Below, one piece after another: positions 1 through 10,735 of a stretch of DNA of 64,000 nucleotides. Under the pieces are notes generated by a model, which did not search any database, had not been told where the DNA came from, and was given only the letters and a program-made list of their open reading frames with translations. Origin of the DNA: Elysia chlorotica (taxonomy: Eukaryota; Mollusca; Gastropoda; Plakobranchidae); the NCBI GenBank assembly GCA_003991915.1, contig RQTK01000047.1, positions 301,471 to 365,470 on the forward strand. The letters are read 5' to 3'. A program made the position numbers and the translations under genes. How positions within the stretch are numbered: the stretch's first letter is position 1; each line of letters starts with the position of its first letter.

Positions 1-290
1 CCATCACTGCTTATATATCAATTCATGAAAAGATTATGTTATGTTCTCTTTGTTTATGAGACAGAAAAAAGAATTTATGAAGGTAGCACTAGGGAAAAAA
101 AAAAAGATTATATTAGGTCAAAATTGACTTATTCATTGTCCCCATATTCATTGTTTTTGCCAGCAAAACTTCTCATAATATTATTTCGAACACTGCATAA
201 CATGGACTTGTATTCACCATATACAGAAAATATTAAAAACATGTGAATGATAGTAAGTAGTGTGTATGGATTACTCAAATCTATCTACAG

Positions 291-437
291 ATTCATGACC
301 GGTCCGCCTGACCTCAACAATGACAAGAACATGGGGAAACTGCCAAGAGTTTTCGTCAATACTAATGAAATAGATGAAGAGTGCTATCCTCATTGTGTAC
401 ACAGCTCTCAGCGCAACCATCTGTCTTCTGGTCAATG
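291..437 (+). CDS. CCZ1: CCZ1 coding exon with apparent one-base frameshift
   Basis: The exon follows an acceptor ending CTACAG and stops at AATG|gtgagt. The first half reads FMTGPPDLNNDKNMGKLP and then NTNEIDEECY. After TAT (385-387) the sequence continues CCTCATTG; the conserved CCZ1 continuation (L-I-V-Y-T-A-L-S-A) is found only one base later, so one C at 388-389 is surplus. Phase arithmetic agrees: the exon is 147 bp, whereas flanking phases require 146. This is either an assembly or sequencing error, or a real disabling allele; all downstream exons look intact and unrelaxed, which favours an error. Confidence 0.85.
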
Positions 438-3400
438 GTGAGTCTTTGATCAGCTCAACTTTTTTTTACTATCAAAATTAAAGCAGTTTCAGAACCCACC
501 CGAGTACATGTACCAATTCTCGGTGTTGTTTTAAGGTGTACCCAGCTGTAGAAGTATTTGATGTTGAAATCTATAAAATAAAAAAAAAAGCCTTTTTCAA
601 TTGCAAGTCACTTTGACCTAGTTAAGCTGACTCTTAATAAACATATCTTATAAAATAAATAATAAGTCTTATTATGTGTTTAATTTTATTGATATCAATA
701 TCCCTATAAGTTAAGATCTTACCTACTATTTTTGTCCTAAGTTTCATGAGAAAATTAAAAAAAAAAAATAAATTAATGACACCGTAACCAAAAATATTTT
801 AAAAAGTAAAAAAAAAACCAGCTTACAAAGTGCTCTGCAGAATTTGCTGTATACTATTCTGCTGATCTGTTTGTGTATATCTTTCAGTAACCATAGTAAT
901 GGTATAGTTTAAAAATGGTTCATATCCGATATTAGTCCAATGGACAACAAAAAAATGTGATAGAAACACAAAAATCAATCTATATTACTTAGTCATGAAG
1001 TTTGACTTTTCCAAAATTTCAGTTCTGAAACAAGTGCTCTTTTTTGTATTTCAATCACTCTCTAATTTTTGAATGACGATGCTTGTTTAATTATTGTTCA
1101 CACGCATAAGGTTACACATTTGTCTCTTTATCGCTACAACCTATGACTGAAGGGCACTCCTTAAATGCAAGATATGTGGGAGGAAATAACATAATCCTTT
1201 TTTTGTACAGTTCGAAGTCCCTTGAATGTACCTCTCTGCCGCAAGCTTGATGCAGTTTTGGGGCCTCAGATGACAAAATTAGCGTCAGATATTAGTGAGC
1301 AATACAGCAAGAGAGTGGCAGCTCTCAAGTAAGTTTGATTGCTCGCCTTATGCAGCTAAATTTGTCCCTTTGTTCTTTGTTCTGTAAACATTACTATCAC
1401 ATAAATTCTATCTATTCGTTTTAATCTTTTACTGATTGATAACTCTTTTAAACTGTATAAGAGAATTATATTCCACTTGCTGTCTTTTTTTTTTATATAC
1501 TTGATCTCTTATTTCTAATGTTCATAAAGTTCAGCATGATTGTAGAACTTTAATTTCTTCTTCATTACATGCTCTGCGCTATGATTTTACATTTTTTATT
1601 GAATCTTATTCTACCTATGCGACAGATTGAATAAAATTTCCTATTACAATAAAGTAGCTAGAACAAACAACCAAAAAATAACAACCCCACAATATATTTG
1701 CAGTGCAAACTAAAGTCACACTGATGTTTATGTTTGGTTATTTAGCTCCACAGAACCTGTGTTCAAGTATGTATATTTCAACCATATGAACCTCGCTCAA
1801 CAAACAACCGTCCACATTGATCTTCAGAAGAGATCAGGGGTCAACATTCCTCAGGAACTACTGCGACTTCTGGGTGACATTAACGCTGAGGTTTCAAGGT
1901 CAGTAGAAAAACATGATAATGTAGCCTTTCGCTTTTACTCATTATACTCATAGAATGATTGATTGGACTAGCATTACAGCTTTAAAGTTGGTTCGTAATG
2001 TTAGCCTTAATGATTGCACTAGCTTTCCTGTTTACAAAAATACATCATTACACATGTTGGTTAGAGTGTCGGAATGGACTTGCATACCTGCCCCTGTGTC
2101 TCGACATGTGGTGGTTTGAATTTTGTTGGAAAAAGCTTAGTCTCAATAAACCCATCTGGCAGTTTTAGTTACTTAAAAATCTCAGCATACATCTGTTTCT
2201 TTACAAATATCTAAATCTTTATCAAATTCTTTGGTATATTTGCACTTTGTTACAATCATTTTATACTCCTTCAAACTGAGTAGCCAATGGTTGATTTTTC
2301 CTTAAAGCAACAATTGTTAATGTTTTTCACAGAGACCAAGAAGATGGAGAAACAATCGTAAAAACCACAACAGACTACTGGGTAGTGGGCAAAAAATCTG
2401 ACCAGCGAGAGTTTTACGTTATAATTAACCAGCGAAGTGCTAACCTCATAGACATCAATGGTAAGTGTGTGAGCTTTTAAGGAAGTGTAGTGATAATAAA
2501 ACAGTAAAAGGAACTTGATTTCTTTGAAACATGCCATTTTTGACCAATTACATTTCTAACATTATGCAAATCATCAGTATCACATAGGTACCTACATGTT
2601 TTGTTTCCTCTTCATTTGTATTTACTCATTTATTCTTCTTACAATATTCTTAAACCAATAACATGGATTGTGTGAATAGGGTGGAATAAGTAATCATCAG
2701 ATTTTCTAAGGATTTATACTGAAAAAACTAAAGTAAGTTGTTGTTCATTTTCTTAGATAATTATGAAGGTTTACCTAAATATCTATCTTGTAATAATTGT
2801 TGCTGCTATATATTCATGTAATTTTTTAAAAATGGCATTATTGTGATGCATAAATCATCATCATCATCATCAAGTACCATGCCTCATAGCGTTGGTGATC
2901 ATGTCCCTCCATATCTCTCTTTCTCTGGTTAGTTTCATCATCTCTGTAACCTTTGATATTTGTAGCCACTCCTTCATCCCGTCTGCCATTTTTTCTCTTT
3001 GCCTTCCTTGACTGCGTTTCCCATCAATCATTCCTGTTGTCACTAGATGTTCTAGTCCCTCTCTTCTCATCATGTGGCCAAAGAATGTTGTTTGCCTTTT
3101 CCTCACCTTGTTAATTATTGATGGTTTTGCTTGAGCTTCTTCTAAAACTTCTTTGTTTGATTTCTTTTCTGTCCAAGAGATGCGGAGCATTCGTCTTAAA
3201 AACCACATTTCTATTGCTTTCAGTTTCTTTTCTATCTGCTTTGACACCGTCCACGCCTCGCAACCATACATTAGAATAGGTTCTATGTAGCACTGAAGGA
3301 CCCTTTTTCTTGTTTGGATGGAGATGCGCTTATTTGTTAAGATGGTTTTCATGCGCTGGAAACTTGCCTTTGACTGCGCTATGCGAGATGATATTTCGAT

Positions 3401-5887
3401 GTTGTTTCTGCCATCGCCTGATATTATTGCCCCTAGATATTTAAAGCGGTCACTTTGTTTGAGTTTGGTTCCTTTGATATAGATGTCACTCGTCGGCGAT
3501 ATCTGTTCCTTGCTGATAACCATTACCTCTGTCTTTTTACTGTTCAGTTCTAATCCTTTTTTCCTGCTCTCCTCTTCGACAATGTTTACTACATTTTGTT
3601 GATTTTCTTAGAGAGTTGTTCAGGTTTACCTAAATATCTCTCTTGTAATAATTGTTGCTGCTACATATTCATGTAATTAAAAAAAAAAAAAATATGTATT
3701 TTGGCAACCAGAGGAGGTAAAGCGATTGTGCAGCACTTACTTGAACAACATCTTTTTCTTGGAGTGACAACACAACCAGAATGGATGGTGATTGAATACA
3801 GTGATCCCAGCAAAAGCATAGTTGGAAAGCCATGTATCTACTTACTAGATTTTTACTTTAAAACAAAGGACAATGGAACTGGAAGAAATCAAACTGTCGC
3901 CTGAAGTAGATATTTAATAATTTTTGTTAAAAAAATAAGTTTTGGACATTTAAAGAAATGCTATTGATCAATTTCAAACTCTTTAGCTGAAAATTAAAAA
4001 TCATGAATTTGAAAGTTTCTATATCCAAAATCATCAGATATATGTATGTCATGTTAGAGATTGCTTTAACTGTGATTATTCCAAAACATGCCACAAACAA
4101 CGCAAGATGTTTGCAGTATAACTATATGACATAGTTGCAATATTTTAAAATGTTTAAATTTGATAAAAGTAAGAGTAAGCATACCTATTTTGGTGCAGAT
4201 ACATGTTTGTTGGTTCAAGTAGGTGTGTACACTTGTACCAGTGCAAATGTGTATAGTTAGGTGGGAAAGTCTATATGTACAGTAGTGCTCAACTATAGCG
4301 GCACCCGCTGCAGCGGGACCATCCCTATAGCGGGACCTTGGAAGAAGCCCCGTTTTTTTCTCTATATAAGCTCTATAACCTGTGCGTTGATATAACGGGG
4401 CAGGGACAGGGCCGAACATGGATACAGCGGGACTTGAGCGAGCTTTTTTTTCTATATAAGCTCTATAACCTGTGCTTTGATATAACGGGGCAGGGACAGG
4501 GTCGAACATGGATACAGCGGGAGTTTGAACGAGCTGTAGAGGAAGAATAAAGAACGGCATTGTTTTGTTTTCCACGCCCTAGCCTAACCATAGCCGCGTG
4601 GGATGGGTTCATGGTTTGCACTGCTAAAGTCGGGACTAACGGTGGGGAAGGGAAGAGAGGGGTTGGGGGATAGGCATAAAGCAGGCCCGATGTCTGCGCA
4701 TTGTGATGCGTAATGTTATCTTTCCAGTCAAGACTGTGCGTGGAGAGGCACATTCTAGATCTACATGACCATAGGTACTAAGCCCAGCCTAATTGAAAGC
4801 GAGGGATGATTGTCGGTGCTAGTTTGTTACACAAGTTGAACAACGCAAACAAAGAAATGGTCGTAATCGATCGGTGTGGGGAGAGGGGAGAAGGGGCCGG
4901 TAAGATGCGTTAGGGTATGTGTGTAGGGACATGGGCTAGGTGGGACTGCGGGCTGTGACTGTGTTATCGTTCGTTTCGTTACGATCCTTGATCTCGAAAC
5001 ACTCTTTCATGATTCACTCCTAATTTCCACTAGCTATAGTCTAGATCTATAGAAATACAATACAGAAGGCGAATTTTACGGCATTAATTCCTAATTTCTA
5101 CTAGCTGTACAATACAGAAAGCAAATTTTACACACAATGGAAGAAGAATATGGCTTTCTAACAAAAGGAAATGTTTTTCGATTGAAAAGAAGACTGAAAA
5201 AATCAACGAAGTTGATAGGAAGTAAAAAAACGAAAGCCCAAATTTGCAGAGACTATGAAATTTCATCTGCTACCTTGTACACCTTCTTGAGAGACAAAGA
5301 ACCGATCCTGTCAGCTATCAACAAAGGACAATTCAAACCAGACCACTTTTATCAAAAGTGAAAAGTGTATTAAAAAAACAAACAAGAAACAAACAAACAA
5401 AAAACAACAAAAAACAAAAACGCAAAACAAAAAATTTGAACTAATTATACTAATACTAATAGTAATATAAAAAGAGTGCCCAGGGAGGTAATTTTGTTGA
5501 TAATTTTTCGCTAACTTCCCTTTGCTTCCCTATTGCGGGAGCTTGCCTACAGCGGGACTTTTCTTCTGGGCCGGAAAATCCCGCTGTAGGCATGTTTTAC
5601 TGTACTTGACATTGCTCTTCAAAATTGTTACTTTACATGATTTGATATGGGTGGAATAAGTAATCATCGGATTTTCTAAGGATTTATACTGAAAAAACTA
5701 AAGTAAGTTGTTGTTCATTTTCTTAGATAATTATGAAGGTTTACCTAAATATCTATCTTGTAATAATTGTTGCTGCTATATATTCATGTAATTTTTTATT
5801 AAAAAATTTTTTTTTGTATTTTGGCAACCAGAGGAGGTAAAGCGATTGTGCAGCACTTACTTGAACAACATCTTTTTCTTGGAGTGA
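291..5887 (+). CDS. CCZ1: Vacuolar fusion protein CCZ1 homologue, 3' (C-terminal) part
   Basis: CCZ1 forms with MON1 the guanine nucleotide exchange factor that loads Rab7 on late endosomes, lysosome-related organelles and autophagosomes. Coding exons read from splice sites and homology: 291-437, 1211-1328, 1746-1898, 2333-2460, and a last exon at 3712-3767 (second copy 5832-5887). Phases agree at every junction except inside the first exon. Recognisable segments are GKLPRVFVNTNE, FKYVYFNHMNLAQQTTVH, LLRLLGDINAEVSR, TTDYWVVGKKSDQREFYV and the terminal EEVKRLCSTYLNNIFFLE, all matching the C-terminal third of animal CCZ1 (about 200 of roughly 480 residues). The start and N-terminal longin part lie beyond the left edge. 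Odd points: an extra C at 388-389 shifts the frame of the first exon, and the last exon is duplicated. Identity is certain from the family match; which last exon is used is unknown. Confidence 0.93.
2854..3597 (-). mobile_element. Non-LTR retrotransposon fragment, RTE-like, 5' truncated
   Basis: On the minus strand an open frame of 217 codons (3523 down to 2870), extendable upstream to about 3597, reads the end of a reverse transcriptase and its C-terminal region: KKTEVMVISKEQ, FKYLGAIISGDGRN, LMYGCEAWTVSKQIEKKL, RRMLRISWTEKKSNKEVL, FFGHMMRREGLEHL. This layout is typical of RTE/BovB-like elements in invertebrate genomes. The 3' end on the minus strand finishes in a (GAT)6 tail at 2854-2871, as RTE-type elements often do. 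Endonuclease and most of the reverse transcriptase are missing, so it cannot move by itself. No stop interrupts the frame, so the insertion is fairly young. Confidence 0.85.
3712..3767 (+). CDS. CCZ1: CCZ1 last coding exon, copy A
   Basis: Acceptor GGCAACCAG is followed by AG GAG GTA, which completes the phase-1 codon left by the exon ending at 2460, and runs EEVKRLCSTYLNNIFFLE then TGA. Copy A lies between an RTE-like insertion upstream and a Tigger-like element about 510 bp downstream. Before that element I see no clear AATAAA signal, so a transcript ending here would have to read into the transposon or use a non-canonical signal. Confidence 0.85.
4345..4530 (+). repeat. Two-unit tandem repeat inside the Tigger-like element
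   Basis: Two units of about 100 bp share CTATATAAGCTCTATAACCT, GATATAACGGGGCAGGGACA and AACATGGATACAGCGGGA. They differ by a few bases and small indels. It looks like subterminal repeat amplification within the transposon. Confidence 0.75.
5137..5361 (+). pseudogene. Truncated Tigger-type transposase, CENP-B N-terminal helix-turn-helix
   Basis: Seventy-four codons starting MEEEYGFLTKG contain KKTKAQICRDYEISSATLY and FLRDKEPILSAI, the pattern of the CENPB-N/psq helix-turn-helix that binds transposon ends. The frame stops after FKPDHFYQK and A/C-rich low-complexity DNA follows; the second DNA-binding domain and the DDE catalytic domain of a full transposase (about 500 residues) are missing. 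It is unlikely to be functional, though the DNA-binding half is open. Confidence 0.7.
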
Positions 5888-6379
5888 CAACACAACCAGA
5901 ACGGATGGTGATTGAAGACAGTGATCCTAGCAAAGGCATAGTTGGAAAGTCATGTATCTACTTACTAGATTTTACTTTAAAACAAAGAACAATGGAAGAA
6001 ATAAAACTGTTGCCTGAAGTAGATATTTAATAATTTTTGTTAAAAAAATAAGTTTTGGACATTTAAAGAAATGCTTTTGATCAATTTCAAACTCTTTAGC
6101 TGAAAATTAAAATCATGAATTTGAAAGTTTCTATATCCAAAATCATCAGATATATGTATGTCATGTTAGAGATTGCTTTAACTGTGATTATTCCAAAACA
6201 TGCCACAAACAACGCAAGATGTTTGCAGTATAACTATTTGACATAGTTGCAATATAATTTAAATTTGATAAAAGTAAGAATAAGCATACCTATTTTGGTG
6301 CAGATACATGTTTGTTGGTTCAGGTAGGTGTGTACACTTGTACCAGTGCAAATGTGTATAGTTAGGTGGGAAAGTCTGA
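5648..6379 (+). repeat. Local segmental duplication, copy B (uninterrupted)
   Basis: This copy lacks the RTE-like insertion and so shows the intact order: intron end, last exon, 3' UTR, ending in GTGGGAAAGTCT. It is nearly identical to the left flank of copy A (2680-2830) and slightly more different from the piece right of the insertion. After 6379 the sequence is unique and carries polyadenylation signals. Confidence 0.85.
5832..5887 (+). CDS. CCZ1: CCZ1 last coding exon, copy B
   Basis: All 56 coding bases are identical to copy A, including the acceptor CCAG, while the flanks differ by a few per cent and several indels. AATAAA signals follow at 6506-6511 and 6600-6605, so copy B sits in the more natural 3' end of the gene. 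Both copies fit the reading phase of the preceding exon, so either could be spliced; the encoded protein would be the same. Confidence 0.8.
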
Positions 6380-6782
6380 GTGCTGTATAGTGCATATCTC
6401 TGAGATAAGTGACTGGAGGACAGAGAGCTGGCACAGTAGTGCTTGTGACGCATGGGATGTACATATTTTGAATCTTTTTGTTTGTTTTAAAACAGCTATG
6501 CAAGTAATAAAATTACATTGGCATGCTTATGTAAAAAAAAGTGATGGCTTAAATTATTTGTTGAATGATTTTTGTTTTAAAATCTATTGATAATCTATGA
6601 ATAAACGTTTTTGTACCAAGTAAGAAACTGTTCTCTTTTTCTTATACTATGGTTCACTATAAGTATGATTCTCTTTTCAAATTTACATTTATGTATGTAA
6701 TTAATTGTATAAATTCAAAGTGTAAGCAAATGTTCCGACATTTGAACTTTTACTATAATAAACATGTTGCTTAGAGGATTTT

Positions 6783-7316
6783 AATTGTTATACTTTTCTT
6801 TGGGTTTGATATCTTTATATTAAATGCAATTTGACTATAAGACAATTACATTTCTGAAAAATTATTAGGTTGAAATACTTTTAATGCACACTTTAGGGTG
6901 CATTTTGAAATATTTGATTCATTCAGAGTTTGGATTACATCTTAAAAATGTGATTTAACAAAAAGGTATTCCATTTTTTTGGAAGACACGACTCATACTC
7001 AAACACATTGTTGTCATAATTGTTATACTTTTCTTTGGGTTTAATATCTTCAGCAGGACTATATTATAAAAATTGAGTGCTGATGATCATTGTGAATTTA
7101 TATTAAATGCAATTTGCCTAAAGTAGTATAACTATAAGACAATTACATTTCTGAAAAATTATTAGGTTGAAATACTTTTATTGCACACCTTTTGGATGTA
7201 TTTTGAAATATTTGATTCATTCAGAGTTTGGATTACATCTTAAAAATGTGATTTAACAAAAAGGTATTCCATTTTTTTGGAAGACACGACTCATACTCAA
7301 ACACATTGTTGTCATT
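6783..7316 (+). repeat. Direct tandem duplication downstream of CCZ1
   Basis: Unit 1 (about 6783-7017) and unit 2 (about 7018-7316) both start AATTGTTATACTTTTCTTTG and end CTCAAACACATTGTTGTCAT. Unit 2 carries about 60 extra bases after TTTAATATCTTCAGC. The remaining sequence is nearly identical, so the duplication is recent. No coding content is seen. Confidence 0.85.
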
Positions 7317-10300
7317 TTGTAGAATTCTTTGTGGTGTCTTTTTGAATAAGTTGTACTGTTTAGCTTTACTTACTCACTCTGTGTACCGTATAATATTGCT
7401 TGATGAGCTGATTAAAACCGTAAGTAGATCTCATGTCTTCCTAATGTCGCGCAACTCTTGGTGAAACTACATTACCTATCCCTAGACTCAAGGAGACAAT
7501 GGGTGAGATAATGATTCTACATGTATATAGATCTTGATGAAGGTGGGCTGATTTTGAAAATATAAATGGCCATGGGGGTGGGCTGATCCTTTTACATTAC
7601 ACTCTGTTTTCTGAGGAGCTGCAGCAGGGGGACACGCAGATATTACTTCAGCATTGGCCAAAATAAGCAGCCGCTGTTAATTTATGTACACAGGTTGGAT
7701 TATCTGTAGTAGGAATGGCAGGGCATTGATGTAGTGGCAGTAATACATGTACTGATCATTGAAGTATTAGTAGATGTTATGATAATGCCTGTAGTTATGG
7801 TGGCAAAGGCAATTATAATGCTCATAGTGTCATCATTAAGATCTGACTAGATTTAATGGTTCTACTAGAAGTAGCACAATTTTAATAGTTACGTCTCTCT
7901 ACTGGCGCTGCAGGTAGAAAAGAAAGATATTGGCTACATTTTTTTAAGAATTGGTTTCTAAAAACCTTAGGATTAGCTGGAGGATTTGAGTCAATACTCA
8001 TAATGATAAATCAAATAAACAATGCATACATTTCAAGACAATGACAGAGGAACATGGAAAGCAATAAGAAGTTTTGACATTACATTGTATTAAAATTAAA
8101 ATAGCTTTATTGCAAAATCAGACATAATAAGTTTATTTTCTTTTTCAAGTCATGTTCTTACAGTTTTAGGGACATGCAATGATTTTTCTATATATGACTT
8201 AGAGAGACTTGAAGGCTCAAAATTGAACTTCACAGCTATAATATAGACGGAGCCTGTGTAAGGGTAAATTTGAATGGCTTATGTCTAAAAGGCATTGAGA
8301 AAAATTGGACATCCTTGGAATAGCTTCAATGTCTCTCAACAAAATTACAAAACATCATGGTGACACAGCATTGAATTTGCATATAGAATGTAATAACAAA
8401 AAATATAACAATATGTTATATACTGGGTTGTAAGCCAATCTGCATTTCTGAAGACAGGGTTTTAAATATTGTCAGAGCAACAGACTGGCCTTACATCAAT
8501 AAGGTCATAGGCACCAACACCAATTTATGTATAATTCTTAGCATTCACTACACAGTATGATTTAGTTTGAACTTAAAAAATTTTTATTAACCAAATGAAT
8601 TAAAAGAAACAAGATCTGTGCTCAAGACTTGGGGTATGACATTATTAACTCCATATTGTATGCCACTATAATTCTTCCATTTTTTGAAGTTTTGTAAAAT
8701 TCATGTAAAATAATCATACACCTTTGAAATCATCTAAAAATATTCACTTATTTTCTTAATTATTCACTTTTACAGGGCTACATTATTTGGTCTGAAGACT
8801 TCTATGAAGATAAAATGAAAACCCCTTGCTACGAGTAATGAACCACTTACTCAAAATCTCAGTTTATTCTGATTCTAGATAGGATTCATGGTACAATATC
8901 TGTTGCTAAATAGCAAATTTGTGTGGACAATAAATTTACACAATGAAGTTTTTATCTTTACTATCAAACTATATTAGATTACAGCCCCTCTCCATCACCT
9001 GTCAATACTGGTAGCTAAAATACTAGCTAAAAAAATGAAACATTGAACAGGTGCGTGTTTTTCTTGTTTTCTTGAACTATCTTAAAAAAAAAAACAACTT
9101 ATCAAGGATTTATGGGTTTGTTTAAAACAAACTTTAAAAAATAGAAGAAAAGGACTCAGCTCAAACTCAAGTCTAATCAATCTTTTCCCTTCACACTATC
9201 TCTAGATCAGAAGTTAGAAGAAGAAAAGACATCAGATAAAAGTAAAACTGTTCTGTATTAAGTTCGATAAGTACAAATATGAAAGACCATGAAAACTTTA
9301 GTATTAATAAATTCATTATCTCTTGTTTTCTTTCCTTGAGCTCTTGGAAGCTAAAAAATCCTGATAAGATCTTATATCATTTTAGGTTGTTCAGGGTTTA
9401 CAAAAATTGTAAAATACTCATTTTTTACATAGCAGTTGAACCAAAATGAAAACTAAATGCGGTTAAGAAACGGATCATCCCATGTAGTCAACTTTTTTTC
9501 ATATGTAAGAAAAAAGGAAGTTTTTTTTTGTCTAGACAATTTTTAGATGTAATAAAAGTCATCAAAACGTCCAACCCAGATATTAATAAAAGCAGATAAA
9601 AGCTATTTTTGTTGACATTGTCTTCATTCCTATATCCAATCCTACTCCTAATTCTAATAAGTTAAATTTACATGGTAATTTTGACACAATTTAAAATGTA
9701 CAAATTAACAGTAATATCCAACAACAATAATCATTACACTTCTGCAAAACAAATGTAAAAATTGACAGGATCTGAAAATAAAAGCAATATAACATTTATT
9801 GACAGGTTATGGTTTGTAATCCAAAGGTTCATGTATAAAAATAAAAGAAATGCGAGGAACAGGAAACAAAAAAAACAACAAAGAACAAAAAACAAACCCA
9901 ACAAAATTATAGAAAAAATCATGGGCGGTTTAAATTATAGAGTATAATTTGAGATATTCAGAAACAATTGCTTTCTGGTATAAAGAAAACAGCAAAACAT
10001 TGGTTTACACAGTCTTTACGGGTAATGACATTGCTTATTATTGGCAGCCCATTACACATGTCTGTATTCTCAGTTGTAAAATGACTTTCTCATTTGTTTA
10101 TTTATACACAGTATTTTAAAAATAAGACAGGCCAATTTACAACTAAGGTTGCATTATCTTTTGAATGACTAATCAGAGTCTAACATAAACAAATAGAAAC
10201 AGATGTATGGTGTAAAAAACAGGAACAATATTGAATTGATAAGTATTTACAGTGGTAAATTCAAAACTCAAGCATGCATATTTTTTCAGTTTGAAAAGAA

Positions 10301-10632
10301 ATGTTCTGTTCATGACCAAATATGTGATAACAAATTATTGCAAAGCAATCACCTTATCCTATAAAAACAGTTCATAAGGTTACACACTATGAAGTGCTTA
10401 AATATTCACAAGTGTGACAAAATAATCAAGACATTAATTTCCATTTAACAAATGAACAAAGACATAATGATATAAGTTCAGACATAATTTAAAACATAAA
10501 AACATGAACCTTGAACTGAAATGGACTTGATTGAATTTAGAGCAACATAATTAAAAAAACAAACAAAACGGAATCACAAAGATCATGATACATGTACTAA
10601 AATGATAATGAGAAGTAAAATTGCCTTTTTAC
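7317..10632. other. Intergenic AT-rich stretch, no supported gene
   Basis: This interval lies between the converging ends of CCZ1 (+) and IRE1 (-). It holds A/T-rich low-complexity DNA and scattered AATAAA motifs on both strands, so long 3' UTRs of either gene may extend into it. Short exon-like pieces (an acceptor followed by a brief open frame at 8776-8838, and a GC-richer patch at 7600-7690) were noticed but could not be linked into a gene. Confidence 0.5.
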
Positions 10633-10735
10633 CAATAATTGTCTTAAGCTCAGTCTCCCCTGCAAGTTGTCCATCACTCTCATCAATCAATTTTCTACCG
10701 CGTTCCAGTAGACCAACTAATCCTGCGGAATCCAT
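10633..10735 (-). CDS. Orphan first-exon candidate, unknown protein
   Basis: On the minus strand an ATG at 10735 opens 34 codons beginning MDSAGLVGLLERGRKL, then IDESDGQLAGETELKTIIG, and runs into a plausible donor TTATTG|GTAAAA. Composition (charged, helical, L/E/K-rich) looks like real protein and unlike the surrounding AT-rich DNA. I do not recognise the family, and no following exon could be found at lower coordinates. It may be the first coding exon of a small gene, an exon of a gene nested beyond the IRE1 3' end, or chance. Confidence 0.35.

Larger units (their letters stand above)
2680..4271 (+). repeat. Local segmental duplication, copy A (CCZ1 last intron, exon and 3' UTR)
   Basis: Sequence beginning GGGTGGAATAAGTAATCAT and running through the last CCZ1 exon to GTGGGAAAGTCT is repeated at about 5648-6379. 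Copy A is split by an RTE-like fragment (about 2854-3597), with a piece of the intron (TTTACCTAAATATCT and following) present on both sides of the insertion. The Tigger-like element begins eight bases after the end of shared sequence. Confidence 0.85.
4280..5602 (+). mobile_element. Tigger/pogo-like DNA transposon, internally deleted
   Basis: The ends are inverted: CAGTAGTGCTCAACTATAGCGG at the left (first 20 bases considered) and the complement of a right end reading CAGTAAAACATGCCTACAGC, each followed by repeated 'tatagcggga/ctgtaggc' motifs. A TA dinucleotide flanks both sides (4278-4279 and 5603-5604), the target duplication expected of Tc1/mariner/pogo elements. Inside is a 74-codon frame (5137-5361) resembling the CENP-B-type N-terminal DNA-binding domain. 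The DDE catalytic domain is absent, so this is a non-autonomous derivative. Confidence 0.75.

Noticed and set aside
3701-3904. 67-codon frame beginning MATRGGKAIVQHLLEQ (and its twin at 5821)
   Set aside because: It is an out-of-frame reading of the CCZ1 terminal exon and 3' UTR.
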